Of a stretch of DNA of 64,000 bases, positions 1 to 8,510 are shown one piece after another; position 1 is the stretch's first letter, and every line of letters starts with the position of its first letter. Both the position numbers and the translations under genes were made by a program. This DNA is from Lachnospiraceae bacterium (GTDB lineage Bacteria > Bacillota > Clostridia > Lachnospirales > Lachnospiraceae). The notes under the pieces are model-generated. The model saw nothing but the letters and a program-made list of their open reading frames with translations. It was not told the origin of the DNA and made no database searches. Location of the stretch: positions 1 to 64,000 of the forward strand of contig JAFSIQ010000037.1 of assembly GCA_017439675.1 (NCBI GenBank). Reading direction: 5' to 3'.

Positions 1-90
1 CGCAACAAGCAAGCAAAGCTTGCGAAGATGTGCAAGCATTTGATGAACTAAGCATCATGAGCATGCTGACCGGTAGGTCGGAATGCGAAT
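1..90. repeat. Direct repeat copy 1, structured element
   Basis: About 90 bp repeated almost exactly 171 bp downstream at 172-261; I count four mismatches. It contains a short hairpin (GCAAGC-AAA-GCTTGC) and a second imperfect hairpin around GACC-GGTA-GGTC near its end. The window starts inside or at the edge of the element, so its true left end is unknown. It is non-coding on both strands as far as I can see and lies upstream of iorA. Confidence 0.85.
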
Positions 91-171
91 GGGCGATTGG
101 TTGCGAAAGTGCGTAAGCACGTAGCAAACAATAAATATAACACATATATGTTATAACTCATCAAGCGATTG

Positions 172-261
172 CGTAACAAGCAAGCAAAGCTTGCGACGAT
201 GTGCAATCATTTGATGAACTAAGTATCATGAGCATGCTGACCGGTAGGTCGGAATGCGAAT
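172..261. repeat. Direct repeat copy 2, structured element
   Basis: Second copy of the repeat at 1-90. Here the left flank is visible: TCATCAAGCGATTGC (158-172) can pair with GCAATCATTTGATGA (203-217), enclosing the GCAAGC/GCTTGC hairpin at 180-194. A second stem pairs GCAT...GACC (232-242) with GGTC...ATGC (247-257) across a GGTA loop. The element ends about 20 bases before the iorA Shine-Dalgarno, so it would lie in the iorA leader if transcribed. Confidence 0.85.
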
Positions 262-292
262 AACAACAGCTATAACCCAAAGGAGGACTCTC

Positions 293-2065
293 ATGTCAGA
301 GAAAAAAATTATGCTCGGTAACGAGGCCATTGCCCGTGGTGCATACGAAGCAGGTGTTAAGGTTTCATCTGCTTACCCTGGAACACCTAGTACCGAGATT
401 AGTGAGAATTTAGTAAAATACCCAGAAATCTACTGTGAATGGGCACCAAATGAAAAGGTTGCTATGGAGGTTGCTAGTGGTGCTTCCATCAGCGGTGTTC
501 GTGCGATGGCTTCCATGAAGCACGTTGGTTTCAACGTAGCAGCAGACCCAATGTATACCATGGCTTATATCGGTGCAACAGGTGGATTGGTTGCAGTTGT
601 AGCCGATGACCCAGGTATGTATAGCTCACAGAACGAGCAGGATACCCGCCAGATTTGTCGCGCAGCACAGGTTCCAGTACTTGAGCCATCCGACTCACAG
701 GAAGCTAAGGACTATATGAAGCTTGCATTTGAGCTTTCAGAGGAATACGATACTCCTATCGTACTTCGCACCACAACACGTCTTGCACACTCACAGGGTG
801 TCGTTACATTAGAAGACCGTGTAGTACCTGAGGATAAGGTTTATGAGAAGAATATTGCAAAACACGTTATGATGCCAGGAATGGCAATCAAGCGTCACCT
901 TGTGGTAGAGGATAGAATGAACCGTATGGCAGAGGACGCCAATACATTGGTGGTTGCAAAGGAAGGATTTGCAAAAGACATGCCACTGAACAGAGTAGAA
1001 ATGAAGGATACCAAGATTGGTTTTATCACCAGTGGTATTCCTTATACATATGTAAAGGAAGCTTGTCCAGATGCTTCTGTCTTGAAGCTTGGTCTGGTAC
1101 ATCCACTTCCAAAGAAAATGATTGAAGACTTCGCTTCTAAAGTAGACACACTATACATCTTCGAGGAATTAGAGCCAGTTATCGAAGAACAGGTTCGCGC
1201 TTGGGGAATCAAATGTATCGGTAAGGAAGCTTTTACTGTACAGGGCGAATACAGTGCCAACATGATTCGCAAGGTTATCTTGAAGGAAGAGCTTAAGCTT
1301 AACACTCCTGCGGAAGCTCCTGCGAGACCACCTCTACTTTGTCCGGGTTGTCCACACAGAAGTGTATACACTGTCCTTAACAAGTTGAAAATTCACGCTG
1401 CCGGAGATATCGGCTGTTACACCTTAGGTGCAGTTGCTCCGCTTAGCGTAGTAGACACCACCATCTGTATGGGTGCTTCTATTTCTTCTCTACATGGAAT
1501 GGAAATGGCAAAGGGTAAAGAATATGTGAAGGACTGGGTTGCTGTTATCGGTGATTCCACATTCATGCATACCGGTGTGAACTCTTTGATGAACATGGTT
1601 TACAATCAAGCTACTGGAACTGTTATCATCCTTGACAACTCCATTACTGGTATGACCGGTCATCAGGACAATGCAGCTACCGGCAAGACCTTAATGGGAA
1701 AAGTAGTTCCTGCTATTAATATTATGGGACTTTGTAAGTCAATGGGTATTGAGCATGTTCAAGAGGTTAATGCATTTGACATCAAAGAACTTGAGAAGGT
1801 TATCAAAGAGGAAGTTGCAAGAGACGAACTTTCTGTTATCATCACTAAGTCTCCTTGTGCATTGCTTAAGGATGTAGTATTCCCTAACAAATGCGTTCCT
1901 ATTCCAGAAAAATGTAAGAAGTGTGGCATGTGCTTGAAGCCTGGTTGCCCTGCTCTTACCAAGAACGAAGATGGAACCATCAGTATTGATGCTACTATGT
2001 GTAATGGATGTGGTCTTTGTAAGAACCTTTGTCCATTTGATGCAATTGAGGAGGTGGCAAAATAA
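293..2065 (+). CDS. iorA: Indolepyruvate:ferredoxin oxidoreductase, alpha subunit
   Basis: Catalytic subunit of the TPP-dependent enzyme that oxidatively decarboxylates aryl-2-oxoacids (indolepyruvate, phenylpyruvate) to aryl-acyl-CoA with reduction of ferredoxin, in aromatic amino acid breakdown in the cytoplasm. The N-terminal pyrimidine-binding domain shows SAYPGTPSTEI. The C-terminal TPP/Mg domain shows GDIGCYTLG and GDSTFMHTG...LDNSITGMTGHQ. A C-terminal ferredoxin domain carries CKKCGMC (about residue 541) and CNGCGLC (about 570), ligands for two [4Fe-4S] clusters. The start is the ATG at 293 behind AGGAGG at 281-286; an in-frame start further upstream (254) lies in the repeat and has no ribosome site. 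The 590 aa length is normal for the family. Its stop overlaps the iorB start. Confidence 0.96.
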   Translation: MSEKKIMLGNEAIARGAYEAGVKVSSAYPGTPSTEISENLVKYPEIYCEWAPNEKVAMEVASGASISGVRAMASMKHVGFNVAADPMYTMAYIGATGGLVAVVADDPGMYSSQNEQDTRQICRAAQVPVLEPSDSQEAKDYMKLAFELSEEYDTPIVLRTTTRLAHSQGVVTLEDRVVPEDKVYEKNIAKHVMMPGMAIKRHLVVEDRMNRMAEDANTLVVAKEGFAKDMPLNRVEMKDTKIGFITSGIPYTYVKEACPDASVLKLGLVHPLPKKMIEDFASKVDTLYIFEELEPVIEEQVRAWGIKCIGKEAFTVQGEYSANMIRKVILKEELKLNTPAEAPARPPLLCPGCPHRSVYTVLNKLKIHAAGDIGCYTLGAVAPLSVVDTTICMGASISSLHGMEMAKGKEYVKDWVAVIGDSTFMHTGVNSLMNMVYNQATGTVIILDNSITGMTGHQDNAATGKTLMGKVVPAINIMGLCKSMGIEHVQEVNAFDIKELEKVIKEEVARDELSVIITKSPCALLKDVVFPNKCVPIPEKCKKCGMCLKPGCPALTKNEDGTISIDATMCNGCGLCKNLCPFDAIEEVAK

Positions 2066-2637
2066 TGGCTGAAACTAAGAATATTATGATAGTTGGTGTT
2101 GGAGGTCAGGGAACCTTGCTCACCAGTAGAATCTTAGGCGGTATCATTTTGACCGCCGGATATGATGTAAAATTATCAGAAGTACACGGAATGGCACAGC
2201 GTGGTGGTTCCGTAGTAACATTTGTACGATATGGCGAAAAGGTCGAGGAACCAATCGTAGAGGAAGGTCAGGCAGACGTGCTTATCGCATTTGAACGTCT
2301 TGAGGCACTTCGTTACGCACACTTCTTAAAGCCAGGAGGAGCTTTGGTAGTAAATGACCAGCGAATCGACCCAATCACCGTTGTGACAGGCGCTGCTGAA
2401 TATCCGGAGAACATCATTGAAGAGCTTAGCAAGACCTACAAGGTATACTCTGTAGATGCTGCTGCAGAAGCATTAAAGCTTGGTAATTCCAGAGTATTCA
2501 ACAACATCGTATTAGGTGTTGCAGCACAGCATATGGACTTTTCCAAGGAGGACTGGTTAGAGGTTATCGCTAACACTGTTCCACCTAAGACCGTGGAAAT
2601 CAACCAGAAGGCTTTCTTGGTCGGGTATGAAAAGTAG
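2065..2637 (+). CDS. iorB: Indolepyruvate:ferredoxin oxidoreductase, beta subunit
   Basis: Small partner subunit of IorA, with the gamma-type fold of the 2-oxoacid:ferredoxin oxidoreductase superfamily. The N-terminus shows the glycine-rich IMIVGVGGQGTLL and the conserved EVHGMAQRGGSV. Its length, 190 aa, is typical. The ATG overlaps the iorA stop by one base (TAATG), which argues for translational coupling and equal amounts of the two subunits. A strong hairpin terminator follows. Confidence 0.96.
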   Translation: MAETKNIMIVGVGGQGTLLTSRILGGIILTAGYDVKLSEVHGMAQRGGSVVTFVRYGEKVEEPIVEEGQADVLIAFERLEALRYAHFLKPGGALVVNDQRIDPITVVTGAAEYPENIIEELSKTYKVYSVDAAAEALKLGNSRVFNNIVLGVAAQHMDFSKEDWLEVIANTVPPKTVEINQKAFLVGYEK

Positions 2638-2665
2638 AATAACATTGCTTATATAATTAACATCC

Positions 2666-2706
2666 AAAACGGAAGGTATTCACCACAGAATATCTTCCGT
2701 TTTTCT
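2666..2706 (+). terminator. iorAB terminator
   Basis: AAAACGGAAGGTATTC pairs with GAATATCTTCCGTTTT across a short loop and is followed by T-rich sequence, 29 bases after the iorB stop. Confidence 0.85.
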
Positions 2707-2726
2707 TAGAAATTTCCTATAAAGTC

Positions 2727-2773
2727 AAAAAAACAGCACACTCCATTTCCTTTCGGAAACAAAATGTACTGCT
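2727..2773 (-). terminator. Terminator of the minus-strand lipoprotein gene
   Basis: On the minus strand AGCA..ACA..TTTCC-GAAA-GGAAA..TGT..TGCT forms an interrupted stem with a GAAA tetraloop, followed by seven T. It begins six bases past the stop at 2779. Confidence 0.7.
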
Positions 2774-2778
2774 CTAAA

Positions 2779-3711
2779 CTATTCTATTCCATTGATAATC
2801 TCTTGTAACCACTGGCTATCGCTTTCATTTAACTGATAACAATATCCACTAACAGCTAATATTCCACAACCATCATTGCACCATTTCATTGAAATTTCTT
2901 CGTTCGCTGATATTCCCTTGATGATGATATTATACGGCCCGCTACACAAAGAAGTCTCTTCTTTTAATCCTGATAAAATGTCTCTGAACTTATCTAACTC
3001 TTCTTCATTTAAGATATATTCAGTACCTTGTTCTCCACAAATTACAACCTTTTCCATTGCCTCACAGGATGACAGTTCATATTTTTCGAAATCACATATA
3101 TTTTTGATTTTCTCCGCTATCATTTCAGATTTGATCCAAAATGAGATTGGTGAATTTTCATTTTCACTGGTGATATCAACGCATATGCGATTATCCTCGA
3201 ACAAACTAAACTCCATCAATGCATAGTCACCTTGTACAGTCAAAAATACCAAGTCAAAATCCATATGAATGTACTTCCCGTTGGGATTGACCGTTTCGTC
3301 TTCTGTCAAGCCATTCTCTTTTTTCAAAAGATTAACAACTTCGACAATCGCTTCTTTCTTATCCGTAATTCCTGTTCTCTCATCACCTGCAATCTCTTTC
3401 GAAACTATTATGAGGTTCGTTTCTGGAAATGCTAATTGATTATCAACAATTGAAAAGGAATCATTTTCCTCATCCAAATAAATTGTTTCCGGATATTGCT
3501 CTAATTGTGTATATGGAGCAATCCATTCTGGTACATTACCTGTCATGTCTAGGTTGCTGGTTTCCTCTTCCGCAAGCGTATCATGTGCTGTATCCATGAT
3601 TTCCTCACTCTGCGTTATTGTGCTAGGTTCTTGGGTAAGTTCCTCTTGCTTACTACACCCTATTAACATGACGCACAATGTAAAAATGACAATCGACATG
3701 TTCTTCTTCAT
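2779..3711 (-). CDS. Predicted lipoprotein, function unknown
   Basis: A 310-aa protein with a type II signal peptide: MKKN, a hydrophobic stretch and the lipobox LIGC, then an acidic, Ser/Thr-rich linker and a globular region. It is therefore probably anchored on the outer face of the membrane. I recognise no family. The start is the ATG at 3711, preceded by GGGAGG at 3722-3727; an upstream in-frame start would lack a signal peptide. The ribosome site overlaps the stop of the preceding 136-aa ORF, so the two are probably co-transcribed downstream of the histidine kinase gene. Confidence 0.75.
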   Translation of the reverse strand: MKKNMSIVIFTLCVMLIGCSKQEELTQEPSTITQSEEIMDTAHDTLAEEETSNLDMTGNVPEWIAPYTQLEQYPETIYLDEENDSFSIVDNQLAFPETNLIIVSKEIAGDERTGITDKKEAIVEVVNLLKKENGLTEDETVNPNGKYIHMDFDLVFLTVQGDYALMEFSLFEDNRICVDITSENENSPISFWIKSEMIAEKIKNICDFEKYELSSCEAMEKVVICGEQGTEYILNEEELDKFRDILSGLKEETSLCSGPYNIIIKGISANEEISMKWCNDGCGILAVSGYCYQLNESDSQWLQEIINGIE

Positions 3712-3725
3712 AGATTGATACCTCC

Positions 3726-4136
3726 CTACTTTGGCATTTCTATTACATTCAAAGCTCCACTCAAGCAATTCACATTATATGTTACTGCTTCTTTTTCCGA
3801 TTCAAACACCCAATTAGGTTCATAATAACCTGTTTTGTCATTATATACAAATGCAAGCTTACCATTATTCATACTACCGATACTATTCGTCGCTTTCGTA
3901 CTACTTCCAAATTGTTTTGTCACCTTATTAACTGCTGCGTTATAGTCTACCACACTTTTTCTATTATTACCAACCTTTACTTTCTTTAGTTGATTCCAGT
4001 TGCCTGCCAAATAAGCGGTCGATGTGTTACTTACGACTCCCGATAAATAGTCTCCCTGTATCTCAATACCATCATATGTATTTTTAACAGAAAAGTAACA
4101 CAAAAAACCATGAATTTCTAGCATCCAACCCGACAT
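3726..4136 (-). pseudogene. 5'-truncated ORF, probable remnant of an exported protein
   Basis: An open frame of up to 136 aa without a convincing start. The first ATG (4136) and the next (4124) have no ribosome site and lie in or beside a 20-bp-period tandem repeat. The product lacks a signal peptide, although its composition (YDGIEIQGDYLSG, NWNQL, WVFESEKEAVTYN) looks like a secreted or surface protein. It ends 14 bases before the lipoprotein start. The simplest reading is the 3' remnant of a longer gene fused to the region behind the histidine kinase. A genuine short gene is possible. Family not recognised. Confidence 0.4.
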
Positions 4137-4162
4137 TCGGTCTTTTAACCCAACATTCGGTC
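4127..4162. repeat. Tandem 16-bp repeat with 20-bp period, possible LytTR-type site
   Basis: AACCCGACATTCGGTC (4127-4142) and AACCCAACATTCGGTC (4147-4162) differ at one base and lie 20 bp apart, about two helical turns. LytTR regulators of the AgrA/ComE type bind pairs of short direct repeats with roughly this spacing, and such a regulator is encoded two genes upstream. The second copy overlaps the histidine kinase stop codon. Confidence 0.55.
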
Positions 4163-5477
4163 AATTCGACTGTATCGGTAATATTATTTCACACACAAAT
4201 TCCTCTTCTTCAATATGATATTGCAACTTCCCTCCAACTCTGTTAATAGTTTCCTTCACATTCGAAACCCCTATACCATGACTACGCTTATCTTTTTTGG
4301 TGGTCTGCAAGTTTCCCTTCTCATCTAGCTGTATGGTATGAGGTAACACCGAATTCACAATTCTAATCTGAACATAGTTACTCCCCTCGTTAATCCCTAA
4401 TTTCAGAAAACCTTTCTCTTTGTCACATCGGTTTAATGCTTCCACCGCATTCTGTATTAGGTTAGCAAAGATGACACACAAATCCATATCCGATACTGCA
4501 AGCGGACTATTGCATCTTCCCTTCACCTCTACAGGATTTCCTTGTTCCAACTGCCCCACATGATAATTCATAATCATATCAAGTATAGAGAGTCCTGTGT
4601 GATAGCTTTTCTTCTTAACCGCTTGCATATTTGTATTCATCTCATCAATATATGCTTTGGTTCCTTCCATATCTTCATTATCTAGCAAACCCTTTAAACA
4701 TATCAGGTGATTATTCATATCATGACGATATTTCCTCGTGGCATTTTCCTTTTCTAGCAACGTCTCATAGTACTCAACTTGTAATTGTTGTAGCTTCTGT
4801 TCAACCGCAATTGCACTCTCTAACTGGTCATTGGTACTCTTAATATATATAACTATAATAACCATCATTCCTATGCTGATTAGGGAACAAAGATTTAAAA
4901 ATGAGCCGAAGAAATAACTTCTTGCATTAGGACTATCCTCTAAGGACACTTTCAACCATACCACCAGCATAACAATTTCAGAGGCTACAAATATGAATAA
5001 AGGAATAATTCCCTTACCTGCACGTTTTTTTAATTGTACCTCCGACAGTTTATCCTTATGTCGTAAATATAACCATGAAATTATGAATAGAACACTCACT
5101 TCCCACAAACATTGTATGACAGCCCATTCCCTCTCCGCAATTTCCTTTGTCAACGGAAAGGTTATTGCAGATAATATCATTTCAAACAATTCCTGTAAAT
5201 ACATCAAGATAAGTAATACACATATCTTTTTGATATATCTATGCTCAGAAGAAAATCTAACTGTCAACATATAACAGACAATAAGAGAAATACCACCTAT
5301 AAATCCAACAAAATCTACTTCCCAATTTCCGCTCATGGTTATACAAGCAAACCCTATATAATTAATAACAACTGGCCATATATGCCGAATCTTACCGCCA
5401 AACAGGGCAGTAGCTCCAATTAACAAAAACACCATATATAAACCAAATTCAAAATACACCAACACCATATCATTCAT
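4161..5477 (-). CDS. AgrC-like sensor histidine kinase (GHKL type)
   Basis: A 438-aa membrane sensor kinase. About six hydrophobic segments fill the first 200 residues, then a coiled-coil linker leads to an atypical phospho-acceptor box YRHDMNNHL near residue 250. The ATPase domain has an N-box (FANLIQNAVEAL, about 339) and a G-box (GIGVSNVKETI, about 399). This layout is that of peptide-sensing kinases of the AgrC/ComD/VirS class. It starts five bases after the regulator's stop, behind a weak AGGTAGAG site. No AgrD-like peptide or AgrB-like protease gene is visible nearby, so its ligand is unknown. Confidence 0.88.
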   Translation of the reverse strand: MNDMVLVYFEFGLYMVFLLIGATALFGGKIRHIWPVVINYIGFACITMSGNWEVDFVGFIGGISLIVCYMLTVRFSSEHRYIKKICVLLILMYLQELFEMILSAITFPLTKEIAEREWAVIQCLWEVSVLFIISWLYLRHKDKLSEVQLKKRAGKGIIPLFIFVASEIVMLVVWLKVSLEDSPNARSYFFGSFLNLCSLISIGMMVIIVIYIKSTNDQLESAIAVEQKLQQLQVEYYETLLEKENATRKYRHDMNNHLICLKGLLDNEDMEGTKAYIDEMNTNMQAVKKKSYHTGLSILDMIMNYHVGQLEQGNPVEVKGRCNSPLAVSDMDLCVIFANLIQNAVEALNRCDKEKGFLKLGINEGSNYVQIRIVNSVLPHTIQLDEKGNLQTTKKDKRSHGIGVSNVKETINRVGGKLQYHIEEEEFVCEIILPIQSN

Positions 5478-5482
5478 ATTCT

Positions 5483-6196
5483 CTACCTATACTTCACATC
5501 AAACTGCATATACGCTTCCTTAATATCCTTTCGTTGTCTTCTCGAAAGGGGTAATCGAATCTTACCTACTATAACTTCTTTTTCTTCTAATTTTGTAACC
5601 CAAAAGAAATTAACAATATAACTTTTATGTACCTTATAAAATATCTCCTTTTCAAGGTTCTGTTCCAACTGACTCAAGGACACATCCTTGCGATATAATT
5701 CGTCATTCGCCATAATTTCAACATAGCCGTTGTATGCTGCAATGTACCTAATATCTCTTTGCCGAATCCAAAAGGATTGTCGTTGTTTAAATACCTCTAG
5801 CTTTTCTGTTCCTACCGTTACAACAACATAGGCTAGTATAGCCTCTCTGATTTCCTCTTCTTCAAATGGTTTTGAAACAAATCTTAACGGTTTCACCTTA
5901 TAGGTTTCCTTAAACCGGTCTTCTCTACCAGATGCAATCACAATTTTACACCATGGATTGGTTTCCTTGATTTTCATTCCCACATCAATCCCATCTATCC
6001 CCGGCATATCCATATCCAAAAACAGTAATTGTATATTCTCCTTACTTTCTAATAATTCCACTCCAGAAGAAAATTCGTATACCTCATACAAAATCTCTTC
6101 CTTCTCCAATATCTTTTTAAGCACGTCTATCAAACTATGACGTATACCTTCTTCATCATCACATACAGCAATTTTTACTATGTTTTTCATCTGCAT
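5483..6196 (-). CDS. LytTR-family response regulator (AgrA-like)
   Basis: A 237-aa response regulator and cognate partner of the downstream AgrC-like kinase. The receiver domain has the acidic pair VCDDEEG, the phospho-acceptor in FLDMDMPGIDG, and the conserved Lys in FVSKPF. The C-terminal half is a LytTR DNA-binding domain (IRYIAAYNGYVEI...YKVHKSYIVNFFWV...LPLSRRQRKDI). The start at 6196 is favoured by GAGGGG at 6209-6214; an internal ATG two codons later is possible. It is first in a minus-strand operon with the kinase. Confidence 0.9.
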   Translation of the reverse strand: MQMKNIVKIAVCDDEEGIRHSLIDVLKKILEKEEILYEVYEFSSGVELLESKENIQLLFLDMDMPGIDGIDVGMKIKETNPWCKIVIASGREDRFKETYKVKPLRFVSKPFEEEEIREAILAYVVVTVGTEKLEVFKQRQSFWIRQRDIRYIAAYNGYVEIMANDELYRKDVSLSQLEQNLEKEIFYKVHKSYIVNFFWVTKLEEKEVIVGKIRLPLSRRQRKDIKEAYMQFDVKYR

Positions 6197-6430
6197 CTAT
6201 TCAAAACACCCCTCAACCCAAATTTTCCCAATATTTATATTAAGAATAATAACATCTTTTTCAACAGTGTTCAATCCATTTCAACCTTCAAAAAGGTAGT
6301 GCCTTTTTCCTCCATTTATGTTATACTCTGTGACATAAGGTAAATGATATTAACAAACTTTCATTTATTGCCGATTACTTAATTTAGAGGATATTCTCCG
6401 ATAACAATAGTCGGCAAAAGGAGGTAACAT

Positions 6431-6772
6431 ATGGCTAGAGATTACATTGAGATTAATGATATCCCGAAGGGATTTGAGAATAGAGTACATCAGAATCTTA
6501 GTTTCAAGACTGGTAAATTCGTATGGCGTTGCCGCTTCACCACAGCATTAGACCCGTCTACCATCAACAGCGAGAATCTGTATGTGCAAAGCGAAACAGG
6601 CGCACGAATGGCTACCAAGTTCAATTACAATGATGTAACCAATGAAATCGAGTTAGAACCGTTAGAGCCGTACGCAAAGGATACGGATTACTTTTTACAT
6701 ATTACGACAAGAGTGAAATCCCGCGGCGGACAGAAATTAAAGGAACCGGTACAATTGAAGTTCAGATTATAA
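6431..6772 (+). CDS. Small single-domain Ig-like (Big_5-type) protein
   Basis: A 113-aa protein that appears to be one bacterial Ig-like domain: FTTALDPSTINSENLYVQ...YNDVTNEIELEPLEPYAKDTDYFLHI has the pattern of SbsA/Big_5 domains, normally found as repeats in surface proteins. It has no signal peptide or membrane segment, so it is predicted to stay in the cytoplasm, which is unusual for this fold. Ribosome site AAAAGGAGG, excellent spacing. It stands alone and is followed by a terminator. Confidence 0.75.
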   Translation: MARDYIEINDIPKGFENRVHQNLSFKTGKFVWRCRFTTALDPSTINSENLYVQSETGARMATKFNYNDVTNEIELEPLEPYAKDTDYFLHITTRVKSRGGQKLKEPVQLKFRL

Positions 6773-6795
6773 TACAACATCATATTTTATTGGAA

Positions 6796-6829
6796 AAGGG
6801 AATCCGTCTCCATGGAGATAGATTCCCTT
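6796..6829 (+). terminator. Terminator after the Ig-like gene
   Basis: AAGGGAATC pairs with GATTCCCTT, with an inner TCTCCATGGAGA hairpin and T-rich sequence after it. Confidence 0.75.
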
Positions 6830-6904
6830 CTTCTTATGTCTCACATAATTTCTCATTTCATACTTAACCTTCTATTCATGATAGCAATTACATATACCAT
6901 TCTG

Positions 6905-7750
6905 TTACTCCAACACTTCACTGGTGACTTCTTCCGTCTTCGGCTGTTCCTGTACCATTTGCTGATACAAGAGTTCATCCTCCTGGGCAAATTCTTCCCG
7001 ATATTGCTCTACAAATCCCTTGAACATATCCCATCTATCCTCATGCTCCACAAAATAGCGCGGGCAATTCTTTCCCGTCACATCATAATGTCGAATCAAC
7101 TGGTCCATATCCATATGGTAATAATTCATCAGATGTGCTACAAGATACACACAATTGTTATAAGTGGCGTCATTGAAATTCCCCCATTCATCTGGATGAC
7201 ACATTTCAATGGAGATGCATATCTCATTCAAACTATTGGAACAATAAGACATCTCATCACAAGGCACACACTGAATAATCTCACCCTCCAAGCCAATTAC
7301 AAACTGTGCACTGGCATAGGTCTGCTGTGTATCTTTCAGATTTTCAAAATAATCTCTATTGTTCTGCGCTGTAGACCCCGGATTCGCCGTATAGTGAATT
7401 ACAATATATTGGGGTGTATCCGTAAGGGAAAGTCCCGGTCTGGAAAACTCATTCACCGTAAGAAACTGCTCAGAAATCGGAAGGTTGGGATACATCGCTG
7501 CCACCCCCTGCAAATGAGGGATGTATATTTTTTCCTCCGTGGTAGCTGACTCCTGCTCTTTTCCCTCCTTCCAAAAGTGCTTAATAGAAAAAATGATTGC
7601 TAAAAGCACCAACAAAGAACAAATTAATATGATTCCTGTTGCCATAAGGCGGTAAAAACGTTCCTTGCGCCTTCTTTCTTCCTGCACCTCTCGTTGCCGT
7701 CTCCGTATTTCATTTGTACTGTTATAAAATCTCTTATAATCGTCTTTCAT
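6905..7750 (-). CDS. Membrane-anchored N-acetylmuramoyl-L-alanine amidase (Amidase_2 fold)
   Basis: A 281-aa peptidoglycan amidase or PGRP-like hydrolase. A basic N-terminus leads into one membrane helix (LMATGIILICSLLVLLAIIF), then an extracytoplasmic Amidase_2 domain with YIVIHYTANPGSTAQNN, the core GEIIQCVPCDEMSY, and IRHYDVTGKNCPRYF, in which the His and Cys/Asp are candidate zinc ligands. I chose the ATG at 7750; a TTG at 7789 would add 13 residues and overlap the neighbour. It lies directly after the GIY-YIG gene and is probably co-transcribed with it. Confidence 0.85.
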   Translation of the reverse strand: MKDDYKRFYNSTNEIRRRQREVQEERRRKERFYRLMATGIILICSLLVLLAIIFSIKHFWKEGKEQESATTEEKIYIPHLQGVAAMYPNLPISEQFLTVNEFSRPGLSLTDTPQYIVIHYTANPGSTAQNNRDYFENLKDTQQTYASAQFVIGLEGEIIQCVPCDEMSYCSNSLNEICISIEMCHPDEWGNFNDATYNNCVYLVAHLMNYYHMDMDQLIRHYDVTGKNCPRYFVEHEDRWDMFKGFVEQYREEFAQEDELLYQQMVQEQPKTEEVTSEVLE

Positions 7751-7778
7751 AATATAATCTTTCGTTATTCCATCTAAG

Positions 7779-8180
7779 TTATAGGTCAACCATATGTTTG
7801 TTTATTTTGGTCGCAACATCATCACATAGCGTCCTTACCTCTACTGACTGATTTTCAATCAATATAAGCTTGTCCTTCCTTGAAAGCTGCTTAATGGCAT
7901 ACTCTCGCTTCATAGCTTCCTGTTTCGTGGCAAACACCTCATAGTGCACCAATCGCACCGGAAGCCGGGAGCGGGTATACTTAGCACCCTTACCTTGATT
8001 ATGACTCTCCAACCGCTCCTCTAGGTGATTCGTCCAACCGGTATAGAGGGAGCCATCCCCACATTCCACAATGTAGGTGTATGCGTAAGTTTCTTTTACT
8101 CGCGTTTTCGCCTTTACATCGCCAGAAACCATAATTGATTTCTTATCTGCTATTTTAATTCTTTCAGCATTCTCACGCAT
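7779..8180 (-). CDS. GIY-YIG nuclease-domain protein (UPF0213/YhbQ-like)
   Basis: A 133-aa protein with a single GIY-YIG domain: YTYIVECGDGSLYTGWTNHLEERLESHNQGKGAKYTRSRLPVRLVHYE, followed by the KQEAMKREYAIKQLSR helix. The catalytic Tyr, Arg and Glu candidates are present. Family members are stand-alone domains of unclear role in DNA repair or mobility. The domain proper starts near residue 30; the first part (MRENAERIKIADKKS) is non-conserved, so an internal start at 8132 is possible. AGAGGA precedes the chosen ATG. Confidence 0.85.
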   Translation of the reverse strand: MRENAERIKIADKKSIMVSGDVKAKTRVKETYAYTYIVECGDGSLYTGWTNHLEERLESHNQGKGAKYTRSRLPVRLVHYEVFATKQEAMKREYAIKQLSRKDKLILIENQSVEVRTLCDDVATKINKHMVDL

Positions 8181-8510
8181 ATCTAATTATTTCATCCTCT
8201 CTTATATTAAGCTCTTGATTGACATTTCTGTCCATAAGTATATCATCAAAATCTTTCACTATATTACGCATTATCTCAAGAGCGAACTTTTCATATAGGA
8301 CTATTATATTCCTTTTCCCTATTTTTGTGCAGAGGAAAATTCTTAATATTCTATTACATTCTGAAAAATCATCTTCATACCATTCTATTTCTTTACAGAA
8401 TTTTTCTATTACATTCGCTCTAAATGTGCTATACTAATAGTGAATTTAAAATCTTATCAGAAAAACTTCGTTTACCAACGAATCTATATAATTGAGCATT
8501 GGAGATTATC
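8181..8510. other. Intergenic, AT-rich, divergent promoter region
   Basis: No gene seen. A 13-bp direct repeat TTCTATTACATTC occurs at 8348-8360 and 8404-8416. An extended -10 (TGC-TATACT) at 8427-8435 could drive the HD-domain gene. Confidence 0.4.

Noticed and set aside
254-292. Extension of iorA to an upstream in-frame start
   Set aside because: It begins inside the direct repeat and has no ribosome site, while ATG 293 follows AGGAGG at proper distance.
1-292. T-box or known riboswitch before iorAB
   Set aside because: No T-box consensus or aptamer core that I recognise; only duplicated hairpins are visible.
6812-7549. 245-aa plus-strand frame opposite the Amidase_2 gene
   Set aside because: Antisense shadow: the minus strand shows clear amidase motifs, and the plus frame has mixed, non-protein-like composition.
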